This document shows positions 16,692 through 24,364 of a DNA stretch of 64,000 bases, in pieces. The DNA comes from Mycetocola lacteus (GTDB taxonomy: Bacteria > Actinomycetota > Actinomycetes > Actinomycetales > Microbacteriaceae), in contig NZ_RCUY01000005.1 of the NCBI RefSeq assembly GCF_003667575.1, positions 248,001-312,000 of the forward strand, given 5' to 3'. Each line of letters opens with the position of its first letter. Position 1 is the stretch's first letter. Made by a program: the position numbers and the translations under genes. The notes beneath the pieces were generated by a model, which was not told the DNA's origin, made no database searches, and saw only the letters and a program-made list of their open reading frames with translations.

Positions 16692-17293
16692 CAGCGTGGC
16701 ACCACCAGGTTCTCGGGCACATCAGGAGCATCCCCAGGCCACTTCCCCAACCGCTCACGATTCGCTTCAACCGAATCCTGCACAGAACTCGGTGCTCCTG
16801 CGCCTACCCAAACGCTGGCAAAAGTTACTCCGTTGTCGCGAACTCCACGATGGTTATTTGCATCCTCTGAAATCCATCCCGCATTCTGAGCAACAGACGT
16901 GAGGTCCAGCCCGTCCTCTGGCGCCCCTGAGAGAGTGAATTCTACTGACGTATTGGGCATGTAGCCATCACGCACAGACCAGGCTGATTCAACCAAGTAG
17001 TTCACGAGCGCTACCGGATCTGCGATGCGGTGATCCGGGGCCACGGTAAAACGATACCCATAGCCGGTATTCCCCTTCGCGTTGGGGCGGGTACCACTTG
17101 AGTGCTCAAAGGTGAGCCCCGAAATTGTTGCAAGCTTCGCCTCCAACTCGGCCTGAGTCTGGCCACCACTCTTCGCAAACCGAGGAATCTCCGGATACGG
17201 ATCAGCGTTTGGCACACAACCAGTCAGCGACAACGCCGCCACCAGAATCGCCGAAACCCCAACACGCCTTACGATCTTGCTATTCCGCCCCAT
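16691..17293 (-). CDS. Tandem lipoprotein L6 (candidate immunity protein)
   Basis: Sixth copy, 200 residues, one-base overlap (TGATG) with both neighbours. Lipobox LTGC, then the shared DPYPEIPRFAKSGGQTQAELEAK block. Its middle is distinct from both main groups (EHSSGTRPNAKGNTGYGYRF, NYLVESAWSVRDGY, EFTLSGAPEDGLDLTSVAQNAGW), so it is a singleton variant. The tail NRERLGKWPGDAPDVPENLVVPR (split here as NRERLGKWPGDAP and VPENLVVPR) matches other copies. Confidence 0.8.
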   Translation of the reverse strand: MGRNSKIVRRVGVSAILVAALSLTGCVPNADPYPEIPRFAKSGGQTQAELEAKLATISGLTFEHSSGTRPNAKGNTGYGYRFTVAPDHRIADPVALVNYLVESAWSVRDGYMPNTSVEFTLSGAPEDGLDLTSVAQNAGWISEDANNHRGVRDNGVTFASVWVGAGAPSSVQDSVEANRERLGKWPGDAPDVPENLVVPR

Positions 17294-17895
17294 CAGCGCG
17301 GCACCACCAGATTCTTAGGCACATCAGGAGCATCCCCGGGCCACTTCCCCAACCGCTCACGATTCGCAACGCCACCCCGCTCAGAATCACGGGATCCCGT
17401 ATTCGAAATCCACACGCTGAGTGACGAGTATCCGTTCTCGGCAACACCAAACTTCGACTGCGATCCGACCGGAACCCAGCCAGCTTGCGCCCCCACTGTC
17501 AACAGATCAATTTGGTCCGAGCGTACACCGATGAAGTCGAATTCAACCGTGGTGTTGGGCATATACCCGTCACGGACGGACCACGCAGATTCAACCAGAA
17601 AATCAACCAGCGCCACCGGATCCGTGATCCGATACGCGGGATCCAACTCGAATCGGAACCCAAAGCCGGTATTGCCCTTCGCATTGGGTTTGGACCCGGC
17701 CGCCTCGGTAAACCTCAACCCTTCAATCGTTGAAAGCTTCGCGTCCAACTCGGCCTGAGTCTGCCCACCACTCTTCGCAAACCGAGGAATCTCCGGATAC
17801 GGATCAGCATTCAACGCACAACCAGTCAGCGACAACGCCGCCAACAAAATCGCCGGCAGCCCAACACGCCTCACAGTCTTAGCTTTCCACCCCAT
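17293..17895 (-). CDS. Tandem lipoprotein L5 (candidate immunity protein)
   Basis: Fifth copy, 200 residues. The frame is open to 17946, but the ATG at 17895 (MGWKAKTVRRVG) gives the same length and TGATG junction as the other copies. Lipobox LTGC with A rather than V after the cysteine. The middle belongs to the same group as L2 and L3 (FTEAAGSKPN, DPAYRITDPVALVDFL). The segment after the TTVEF strand differs in detail, with IGVRSDQIDLLTVGAQAGW. Confidence 0.8.
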   Translation of the reverse strand: MGWKAKTVRRVGLPAILLAALSLTGCALNADPYPEIPRFAKSGGQTQAELDAKLSTIEGLRFTEAAGSKPNAKGNTGFGFRFELDPAYRITDPVALVDFLVESAWSVRDGYMPNTTVEFDFIGVRSDQIDLLTVGAQAGWVPVGSQSKFGVAENGYSSLSVWISNTGSRDSERGGVANRERLGKWPGDAPDVPKNLVVPR

Positions 17896-18497
17896 CAGCG
17901 CGGCACCACCAGATTCTCGGGAACGGCCGGAGCTTCCCCAGGCCACTTCCCCAACCGCTCACGGTTCTCATCAGAACCCCAAATTTTTGAGTACGAATCA
18001 TTCAGCAGCAACCAGACACTGACTTCGGTGTATCCATTTTCCGCAGCACCACGATGGGTCTGCGAATCCTTCTTCACCCAGCCTGCCTCTTCACCGGCCA
18101 CAACCAGATCCAGATTGTCAGCAACATTGCAGAGACACTGAACATAGATCACCGAGTTAGGCATGTACCCATCACGAACAGACCAAGCCGAACGAGACAA
18201 ATAGTCGACCAGACCCGCCGGATCGGCAATCCGGTATCCAGAATCCAGTTCGAAGTCGAAGGTAAACCCCGTATTACCCTTCACATTTGGTTTTCCACCG
18301 GAGGCTTTTAGGAACTTCAACCCAGGAATGGTTGCAAGCTTCGCCTCCAACTCGGCCTGAGTCTGCCCACCACTCTTCGCAAACCGAGGAATCTCGGGAT
18401 ACGGATCAGCGGTCGGCACACAACCGGTCAGCGACAGCGCCGCCACCAAAATTACCGAGCCCCCGAGACTCTTCATGGTCTTAGCGTTCCACCTCAT
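17895..18497 (-). CDS. Tandem lipoprotein L4 (candidate immunity protein)
   Basis: Fourth copy, 200 residues, TGATG-coupled on both sides. It is nearly identical to L7 through residues ~1-150, including the two-cysteine VQCLCNVADNLDL segment, although three other copies lie between them. It diverges from L7 near residues 150-178 (LLNDSYSKIWGSDENRERL). The pattern fits recombination among copies rather than simple serial duplication. Confidence 0.8.
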   Translation of the reverse strand: MRWNAKTMKSLGGSVILVAALSLTGCVPTADPYPEIPRFAKSGGQTQAELEAKLATIPGLKFLKASGGKPNVKGNTGFTFDFELDSGYRIADPAGLVDYLSRSAWSVRDGYMPNSVIYVQCLCNVADNLDLVVAGEEAGWVKKDSQTHRGAAENGYTEVSVWLLLNDSYSKIWGSDENRERLGKWPGEAPAVPENLVVPR

Positions 18498-19099
18498 CAG
18501 CGAGGCACCACCAGGTTCTCGGGCACATCAGGAGCATCCCCGGGCCACTTCCCCAACCGCTCACGATTGACCGGCCCGCCCTTTTCCGAATCGCGGGCCT
18601 GAGTATTGGTCAACCACACATTAAGTGACGTATGGCCGCTTTCATCAACACCAAACTTGGTCTGAGCGCCAGGAGGCACCCACCCAGCGTCTTCGCCGAC
18701 GGTGACAAGATCAATCTGGTCCAACGGATCTCCGGTAAATCTGATCGCGACCGTAGTGTTGGGCATGTACCCGTCACGCACAGACCACGCAGATTCAACC
18801 AGAAAATCAACCAGCGCCACCGGATCCGTGATCCGATACGCGGGATCCATCTCAAACCGGAACCCAAAGCCGGTGTTGCCTTTCACGTTGGGTTTGGACC
18901 CAGCTGCCTCGGTAAAGTTCAACCCTTCAAGCGACGAAAGCTTCGCGTCCAACTCAGCCTGAGTCTGGCCACCACTCTTCGCAAACCGAGGAATCTCCGG
19001 ATACGGATCAGCATTCGGCACACAACCAGTCAGCGACAGCGCCGCCACCAAAATCGCCGAAACCCCGAGGCTCTTCACGGACTTAGCGTTCCACCCCAT
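18497..19099 (-). CDS. Tandem lipoprotein L3 (candidate immunity protein)
   Basis: Third copy, 200 residues; ATG at 19099 chosen over an open extension to 19150 by register with the other copies. Group shared with L2 and L5 (FTEAAGSKPN, DPAYRITDPVALVDFLVES). Distinguishing region: RFTGDPLDQIDLVTVGEDAGW, then GHTSLNVWLTNTQARDSEKGG before the common tail. Lipobox LTGC. Confidence 0.8.
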   Translation of the reverse strand: MGWNAKSVKSLGVSAILVAALSLTGCVPNADPYPEIPRFAKSGGQTQAELDAKLSSLEGLNFTEAAGSKPNVKGNTGFGFRFEMDPAYRITDPVALVDFLVESAWSVRDGYMPNTTVAIRFTGDPLDQIDLVTVGEDAGWVPPGAQTKFGVDESGHTSLNVWLTNTQARDSEKGGPVNRERLGKWPGDAPDVPENLVVPR

Positions 19100-19701
19100 C
19101 AGCGCGGCACCACCAGATTCTCGGGCACGGCAGGAGCGTCCCCGGGCCACTTCCCCAACCGCTCACGATTCGCCACCCCACCCCGCTCAGAATCGCGGGA
19201 TCCCGTATTCGAAATCCACACGCTAAGTGCCGAATGGCCGCCCTCGTCAACACCAAACTTCGATAGCGACCCCGGCGGAACCCAGCCGGCTTCCTCTCCC
19301 ACCGTAACGAGATCAATTTGGTCGGCATGAACACCAGTGAATCGGATTTCTACAGTGGTGTTGGGCATGTACCCATCACGCACAGACCACGCAGATTCAA
19401 CCAGAAAATCCACCAGCGCAACGGGATCGGTGATCCGATACGCGGGATCCAACTCAAACCGGAACCCGTAGCCGGTGTTGCCTTTCACATTGGGTTGAGA
19501 CCCGGCCGCCTCGGTAAAGTTCAACCCCTCAATCGACGAAAGCTTCGCGTCCAACTCAGCCTGAGTCTGGCCACCACTCTTCGCAAACCGAGGAATCTCC
19601 GGATATGGATCAGCGTTCGGCACACAACCGGTCAGCGACAGCGCCGCCACCAGAATCGCCAAGCCCCCGAGACTCTTCACAGTCTTAGCGTTCCGCTCCA
19701 T
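19099..19701 (-). CDS. Tandem lipoprotein L2 (candidate immunity protein)
   Basis: Second copy, 200 residues, starting MERNAKTVKSLGGLAILVAAL with lipobox LTGC. Same group as L3 and L5; variable segment RFTGVHADQIDLVTVGEEAGW and GGHSALSVWISNTGSRDSERG. The last shares its NTGSRDSERGG end with L5 although L3 between them differs, again a mosaic pattern. Confidence 0.8.
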   Translation of the reverse strand: MERNAKTVKSLGGLAILVAALSLTGCVPNADPYPEIPRFAKSGGQTQAELDAKLSSIEGLNFTEAAGSQPNVKGNTGYGFRFELDPAYRITDPVALVDFLVESAWSVRDGYMPNTTVEIRFTGVHADQIDLVTVGEEAGWVPPGSLSKFGVDEGGHSALSVWISNTGSRDSERGGVANRERLGKWPGDAPAVPENLVVPR

Positions 19702-20294
19702 CAGCGCGGCACCACCAAGTTCTCGGGAACATCAGGAGCATCCCCAGGCCATTTCCCCAAACGCTCACGATTGACCGGCCCGCCCCAGCGCTCAGAAGAC
19801 GGTGACTGAGTACCCACCCAAACCTGAACTCCGGAATAACCGTTCTCGGCAACACCACGATGCGTCTGCGTGCCTGGGGGAACCCATCCAGCTTGTTCGG
19901 CGACGGCCACGTAGTCCAGATCATCCTCCGGTAAACCAGTTACTCCAATCGAGATGTCCGAATTAGGCATGTAGCCGTCTCTTACGGACCACGCCGACTT
20001 CACCAGAAAGTCGACGAGCCCAACCGGATCATTTACACGAAACTGTGGATCGATTTCGACTTCATACCTGTACCCCACATTGCCTTTTACATTCGGTTTC
20101 GAACCGGCTGCGCGTTTCACAACCATGCCTGGAATAGTTGTAAGCTTCGTGTCCAACTCAGCCTGAGTCTGCCCACCACTCTTCGCAAACCGAGGAATCT
20201 CCGGATACGGGTTTGATAAACAACCAGTCAGGGTAATCATCATAGCCAGGCCAATGCTGACGACTCCAGACACGCGTAAATTCTTAGCGACCAT
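19701..20294 (-). CDS. Tandem lipoprotein L1 (candidate immunity protein, next to toxin)
   Basis: First copy in transcription order and the only one of different length (197 residues). Its ATG lies 11 bases inside the end of the toxin-like gene, so the two are translationally coupled. The leader MVAKNLRVSGVVSIGLAMM differs from the other copies but also ends LTGC; the CLSNPYPEIPRFAKSGGQ block and VPENLVVPR tail are shared. It is the most divergent in the middle (VVKRAAGSKPNVKGNVGYRY, GLPEDDLDYVAVAEQAGW). If one copy is the cognate partner of the toxin, this position makes it the first candidate. Confidence 0.8.
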   Translation of the reverse strand: MVAKNLRVSGVVSIGLAMMITLTGCLSNPYPEIPRFAKSGGQTQAELDTKLTTIPGMVVKRAAGSKPNVKGNVGYRYEVEIDPQFRVNDPVGLVDFLVKSAWSVRDGYMPNSDISIGVTGLPEDDLDYVAVAEQAGWVPPGTQTHRGVAENGYSGVQVWVGTQSPSSERWGGPVNRERLGKWPGDAPDVPENLVVPR

Positions 20295-21591
20295 ATTTCA
20301 GCCGATCCTTGAGACGTCCCTGCATGTCCGACCAAATACTCACATCAGCGATCCCTGCGAAAGCCGGGTTTGACTCAATCGGCGCACCAAGGTCATGTTT
20401 TCCAATGATGGTGTCCTCATAAGCACCGGATACTTGCAATCTTGCACGGCCATTTTCCGTAGTTAAACGAAACGCGACTTCACCAGGTGCTTCAGGATGC
20501 CCATCTTCGGCCCTTACCGCGAAGCCATCAGGCGTAATCTGACTGACAAATATGCCTCCGGTAGTTACCTCCGGAATCGCAGTACCAAACAACGAAGTCT
20601 GAATTCGCTGATTGACATGGGTAAGCTGCGAATTGAGCTGGCTATTGTCTCCTACGCGAGAAGGAACAAAAATATGCCCAAACTCATCACGAAACAACCT
20701 ATTCAATTCTTCGGTGGTCAAATCACTGGGCCCAAGATCATAACTATGTTGATACCCACGCGCGTACTCGCGGTCAAAGCGCAATTCCGACCCCGGATAC
20801 GGCGTCTGTGAGGGGTTCTCGATCGAGCCGTTGGGACCTCGGCGTTCCCCGCCGGGTGCCACCGAAACCGGGTCTCCGCCGGGGATCGAGTTGACGATCT
20901 GGCCGATGGCCGCGTCGATGGCCGCGTGGAACGGCACGATGGCGCGGAACAGGTCGGTGATCAGGCGCACCAGCTCGCGGGCCGCCTTCAGGGCGTTGTT
21001 CATCGCGGCCGCGCAGGAGTTCACAAAGCGTTGCACGCTCCGGGTGAACTTCGCGATCGTTTCAGCCTTCTTCTCAAGCTCCCACGGCATGCTGCCAAAC
21101 ACCACATCCGCCACGGTATTGGCGAAGTTTGCCAGGTTCAGCAGGGCCTCACACACCAGTGAGCGCACGGTCTCAAAAATCGTCACGCACAGCTGCAGCG
21201 CCTGAGCCACCGACTTAGTCCAGTTCGACACCGAGTGCGCGCCACTCGACACCATCTTCAGGGCAAGAGCCAGAGCCTCCGCCGTCAGACCCTCAAGCTG
21301 CCCCTCCACGGCATTTGCCTGAGCCTTCAGCGCATCCCGAATACTCGCCACATCCCCGGTGGTGGACTCCCACCGCATCGAGGCCTGATACACCGCCGCG
21401 GGCTGCCCGCTCACCTGATCCAGGAGCGACAGAAGCGGCTGCACAAACGTGGCCAGCGGTCCTACAAAGCTCGGCGGCGAGGTGCACATGTTCGCTCCGC
21501 CGGTTCCGCCCGAGGCCGCGCTCGCCCAACCGTTTCCAGCAATCTGCGCGGCCAGTGAATCGAGAACCGCGGTCTCACTCAGCACGCTCAT
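20284..21591 (-). CDS. Modular toxin-like protein, type VII secretion N-domain plus distinct C-domain
   Basis: 435 residues. Residues ~1-240 are long alpha-helical, Ala-rich and without a signal peptide, resembling the export domain of type VII-secreted WXG/LXG-like toxins, with several Cys (36, 134, 147, 193). A Gly/Pro/Ser linker (~238-268) leads to a compact C-terminal domain (~270-435) with segments LTTEELNRLFRDEFGHIF, GIFVSQITPDGFAVRAEDG and HPEAPGEVAFRL; I do not recognise it. GC falls from about 67-70% to about 43-45% at base ~20800, exactly at the linker, so the C-domain looks imported. The ATG overlaps the EspC-like gene by four bases, and the 3' end overlaps lipoprotein L1. Toxin activity is inferred from architecture, not shown. 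Confidence 0.65.
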   Translation of the reverse strand: MSVLSETAVLDSLAAQIAGNGWASAASGGTGGANMCTSPPSFVGPLATFVQPLLSLLDQVSGQPAAVYQASMRWESTTGDVASIRDALKAQANAVEGQLEGLTAEALALALKMVSSGAHSVSNWTKSVAQALQLCVTIFETVRSLVCEALLNLANFANTVADVVFGSMPWELEKKAETIAKFTRSVQRFVNSCAAAMNNALKAARELVRLITDLFRAIVPFHAAIDAAIGQIVNSIPGGDPVSVAPGGERRGPNGSIENPSQTPYPGSELRFDREYARGYQHSYDLGPSDLTTEELNRLFRDEFGHIFVPSRVGDNSQLNSQLTHVNQRIQTSLFGTAIPEVTTGGIFVSQITPDGFAVRAEDGHPEAPGEVAFRLTTENGRARLQVSGAYEDTIIGKHDLGAPIESNPAFAGIADVSIWSDMQGRLKDRLKYGR

Positions 21592-21911
21592 CCGGTCGGT
21601 CCGATCTGAATCTGGGCGATAATCCTGGCCGCCTCATCCTCGATCCGTGCGAACTCGGCATTCGTGGTGGTGGTTCCCCGGGCGGTCAACTCGGCAAGCT
21701 TCGCCAGCGATGCCAGGGTCTCCCCGATCTTCGCCCCGAGCTGATTACCCGCGACGGCGACCGGCGCCCCCGCGAGCCCAAACGCATTCCCCGGGATGGC
21801 CGAGGACAGGGCCGACTGCGCCGAACGCAGCGTCTCGGCGGCCTGTCCCGCCCCGGTGGCCGCGGCAGCCATGATGTCACTGTCTTGTACGATCCGTTTT
21901 CCGGACGCCAC
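21588..21911 (-). CDS. EspC/ESX-associated-like small helical protein
   Basis: 107 residues (MASGKRIVQDSDIMAAAATGAG...), all-helical and Ala-rich, with a central FGLAGAP turn and a C-terminal helix ending RIEDEAARIIAQIQ. This resembles EspC-type (ESX secretion-associated) proteins that pair with a larger type VII substrate. I start at GTG 21911 because GGGGGAG lies six bases upstream; in-frame GTG 21938 and TTG 21950 have weaker sites. It ends in an ATGA overlap with the toxin-like gene, as expected for a co-exported partner or chaperone. First gene of the unit; I could not identify its promoter in 21912-22025. Confidence 0.6.
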   Translation of the reverse strand: MASGKRIVQDSDIMAAAATGAGQAAETLRSAQSALSSAIPGNAFGLAGAPVAVAGNQLGAKIGETLASLAKLAELTARGTTTTNAEFARIEDEAARIIAQIQIGPTG

Positions 21912-22025
21912 ACCAAACTCCCCCGTGTTGTCTGACACGGTCCGGAGCAAACTGCGTCACGGACCGATTTCGAGGCTACCATGTGTGCAATATGCCGCAG
22001 GGGCCCCGGACAGGGCGGACAGCAC

Positions 22026-22066
22026 GATGCCCGCCCATCTCGACAAGGTCAAGATGGGCGGGCATC
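22026..22066 (-). terminator. Terminator of the oligosaccharide operon
   Basis: Perfect 15-bp arms GATGCCCGCCCATCT (22026-22040) and AGATGGGCGGGCATC (22052-22066) with an 11-base loop, seven bases after the kinase stop on the minus strand. Confidence 0.8.
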
Positions 22067-22073
22067 GAACACA

Positions 22074-23081
22074 CTACGGCTTGACCGCCCCCAGCTGTGC
22101 CCGCGCGTGTGCCAGCACCGCGGTGTCGGCACCGGCGTCGGCCAGGGCCAGTAAGCCCGCACCGAGGACCGGCGGCGCATCCACGATCACCAGTTCGGCA
22201 CGGGCCGCGGTTTCGGCCAGGCCCGCACGGGTGCGTGCCAGCAGCAGCGGATCGCGCGAACGGGCAACGCCCCCGCCGATCACCACCTGGACCGCCTCGT
22301 CCGCCAGGTCGAGGTCGTTGATGCAGGCCCGGGCGTAGGCCACGATCTCATCGGCCTGACGCTCCACCACCGAGATGGCGACCGGGTCGCCGGCGGCGGC
22401 GGTGGACATCATCAGCGGCGACAGGCTCGACAGCATCGAGTACGGTCGGCGCCCGAAGTGAATATCCTCGGTCACCTCGCGCACACTGCCCGCCCCGGTG
22501 GCCGCCAGCAGCGCATCCACCAGGAGCGTTTTGGGGCCGCGACCGTCCTCGGCCCGGGCGGCGTGCCAGAGCACGTCGCTGCCGAGGCTTCCGCCGCCAC
22601 CCCAGTCCCCCGAGATTCCGCCGAGCGCGGTGAACCGATAGCTTTCGCCGTCGGCCCGCAGCCCGATCGCGTTCATGCCGGTACCCACCACGATTGCCAC
22701 CGCGTTGGGGGCATCGCTGCCCGCGCGTAGCAGCGCAAACAGGTCGTTATCCAGCAGCAGGTTGGATCCGGCCCAGGCCTTGTCCTTGACCGCCTCGCGA
22801 TAATCGGCGATCTCCTGGGGCAGATCCAGCCCCGACAGGTACAGGCTCGTCTGCACGAGCGCGGACGGGTCGATCCCCTCCAGGACCGCCGTCATCACCG
22901 AGTCCACGGTCCGAACGGACGCGGCCAATCCCTCAACCTGCGGACTGGACCCGCCCCGACGGGCGTGCGCAATCAGCTCGCCCTTCAGGTTCAGCAGGAC
23001 CGCATCCGTCTTCGAGCCGCCGCCGTCTACGGCGACCACATATCGGGCCGAGGGGTCGGCCGAGAGGGGACTCACGCCCAC
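22074..23081 (-). CDS. N-acetylglucosamine kinase-like protein (BadF/BadG/BcrA/BcrD ATPase family)
   Basis: Cytoplasmic sugar kinase of the ASKHA fold, 335 residues. Phosphate-1 motif YVVAVDGGGSKTDAVLL, later VGTGMNAIG and an adenosine-type VIGGGVARSRD. In this family many members phosphorylate GlcNAc or glucosamine, consistent with a neighbouring GH4 glycosidase and Opp-type transporter. It overlaps the GH4 gene end by 10 bases and is the last gene of the operon. GTG in-frame two codons in is an alternative start. Substrate assignment is inference. Confidence 0.82.
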   Translation of the reverse strand: MGVSPLSADPSARYVVAVDGGGSKTDAVLLNLKGELIAHARRGGSSPQVEGLAASVRTVDSVMTAVLEGIDPSALVQTSLYLSGLDLPQEIADYREAVKDKAWAGSNLLLDNDLFALLRAGSDAPNAVAIVVGTGMNAIGLRADGESYRFTALGGISGDWGGGGSLGSDVLWHAARAEDGRGPKTLLVDALLAATGAGSVREVTEDIHFGRRPYSMLSSLSPLMMSTAAAGDPVAISVVERQADEIVAYARACINDLDLADEAVQVVIGGGVARSRDPLLLARTRAGLAETAARAELVIVDAPPVLGAGLLALADAGADTAVLAHARAQLGAVKP

Positions 23082-24328
23082 TCCAGGAACGAGGCGTTGG
23101 CGGCCATCAGCCGGTCGGTGAGCTTCTCGGCACGATCGTGCTGGAGCACCAGCGGGTGGGCGCGCATCGCCCGCAGCACGCGGTCGCGGCCACCGTTGAT
23201 CGCCGCATCCAGGGCCAGACGCTCATAGCCGGCCACCGCCGAGATCAGACCCGAAATGTCATCCGGCAGCGCGTCGATGGGCTCGGCCACAAACTTGCCG
23301 TCGATGTACTTGGCCGGAACCTCGATCACGTGGTCATCGGGCAGGAAGGGCAGGCTGCCATCGTTGCGCAGGTTGACCACGCGCGAAATGTCCTGGTCAC
23401 CGCGCATCAGCGCGAGGACCTGCACGGCAGCCTCGGAGTAGAACGCGCCACCGCGCTTTTCCAGGATCGCCGGCTTGGTGTCCACGCTCTCATCGGCGTA
23501 GATGCCCAGCAGCTCGTTCTCGATGGCCCGCACCGCGGCCGCACGCGACTCGTTGTGCAGCTGCTCGTGCAGTACCGCATCGTGCGCGTAGTAGTAGCGC
23601 AGGTAGTAGGAGGGCACCACGCCGAGCTGGCTGAGGAGGGCGGCGGGGAGCTCCACCTCGTCCGCGAGCTCCCCGACGGTGTTCTGGAGCAGCCCCGGCA
23701 GACGGTCCTGACCGTCCACGCGGATGCTACGCTCCCAGGTCAGGTGGTTGAGGCCGACGTGGCCGAGCTCAACCTTGTCCGGCTCCACACCCAGGGTGTT
23801 GGCGAAGCGGCGCTGGAATCCGATGGCCACGTTGCACAGACCCACGGCGCGGTGGCCGGCCTGCAGCAGGGCCCGGGTGACGATGCCCACGGGGTTGGTG
23901 AAGTCGACGATCCAGGCGTCCGGCTTGGCGTACTTCTTCACGGTGTCGGCGATGCTCAGCACCAGCGGAACCGTGCGCAGCGCCTTGGCCAGGCCACCGG
24001 GACCGGTGGTCTCCTGGCCGATGCAGCCCACCTCGTGGGGCCAGGTCTCATCGGATTCGCGGGCATCCTGCCCACCCACCCGCAGCTGGATCAGCACCGC
24101 GTCGGCACCCTCGACACCGGCAATCAGGTCGGTGGTTGCCAGCAGTTTGGCCGGGTGGCCGGCGCGGGCCAGCATCCGGCGCGAGACACCGGAGACCAGC
24201 TCCAGGCGGCGCGGATCGGTGTCCACCAGCGCAATTTCGGTGAGCGGCAGGACGTCGCGCAGCCGGGAGAATCCGTCGATCAGTTCGGGGGTGTAGGTCG
24301 ACCCACCGCCAACAATGGCGAGTTTCAT
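23072..24328 (-). CDS. 6-phospho-beta-glucosidase, glycoside hydrolase family 4
   Basis: 418 residues. GH4 enzymes use NAD+ and a divalent metal to cleave 6-phospho-glycosides by an oxidation-elimination path in the cytoplasm. Seen here: Rossmann start KLAIVGGGSTYTPEL, the VDFTNPVGIVT block, the metal-binding Cys region GLCNVAIG, and the GLNHLTW His. The start ATG at 24328 has AGGTTTCC-type upstream sequence and lies 36 bases behind the ROK gene. An oddity is that no PTS or disaccharide 6-kinase is visible: substrate seems to enter unphosphorylated through the ABC transporter, so the BadF-type kinase may supply the phosphate or the enzyme may accept a different glycoside. Confidence 0.9.
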   Translation of the reverse strand: MKLAIVGGGSTYTPELIDGFSRLRDVLPLTEIALVDTDPRRLELVSGVSRRMLARAGHPAKLLATTDLIAGVEGADAVLIQLRVGGQDARESDETWPHEVGCIGQETTGPGGLAKALRTVPLVLSIADTVKKYAKPDAWIVDFTNPVGIVTRALLQAGHRAVGLCNVAIGFQRRFANTLGVEPDKVELGHVGLNHLTWERSIRVDGQDRLPGLLQNTVGELADEVELPAALLSQLGVVPSYYLRYYYAHDAVLHEQLHNESRAAAVRAIENELLGIYADESVDTKPAILEKRGGAFYSEAAVQVLALMRGDQDISRVVNLRNDGSLPFLPDDHVIEVPAKYIDGKFVAEPIDALPDDISGLISAVAGYERLALDAAINGGRDRVLRAMRAHPLVLQHDRAEKLTDRLMAANASFLEWA

Positions 24329-24364
24329 GAGGTTTCCGTTCGTCTAAATAAAGAGGGTAAAGGT

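Larger units (their letters stand above)
16089..20294 (-). repeat. Seven-copy tandem gene array, 602-bp period
   Basis: Gene boundaries fall at 16089, 16691, 17293, 17895, 18497, 19099 and 19701: six exact 602-bp steps, then a 593-bp first unit. Every junction is TGATG. The leader (about first 35 codons) and the last 20 codons are nearly invariant; the centre (about codons 100-175) varies. GC is lower than in flanking genes (about 47% and 58% in two lines counted). Confidence 0.9.

Noticed and set aside
16089..20294. Tandem repeats considered as a CRISPR array or satellite
   Set aside because: The unit is 602 bp and each copy is a complete gene with signal peptide; there are no short repeats with unique spacers.
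16089..20294. Idea that the copies are one gene split by frameshifts
   Set aside because: Each has its own start, lipobox and conserved end, and the junction is always a clean TGATG.
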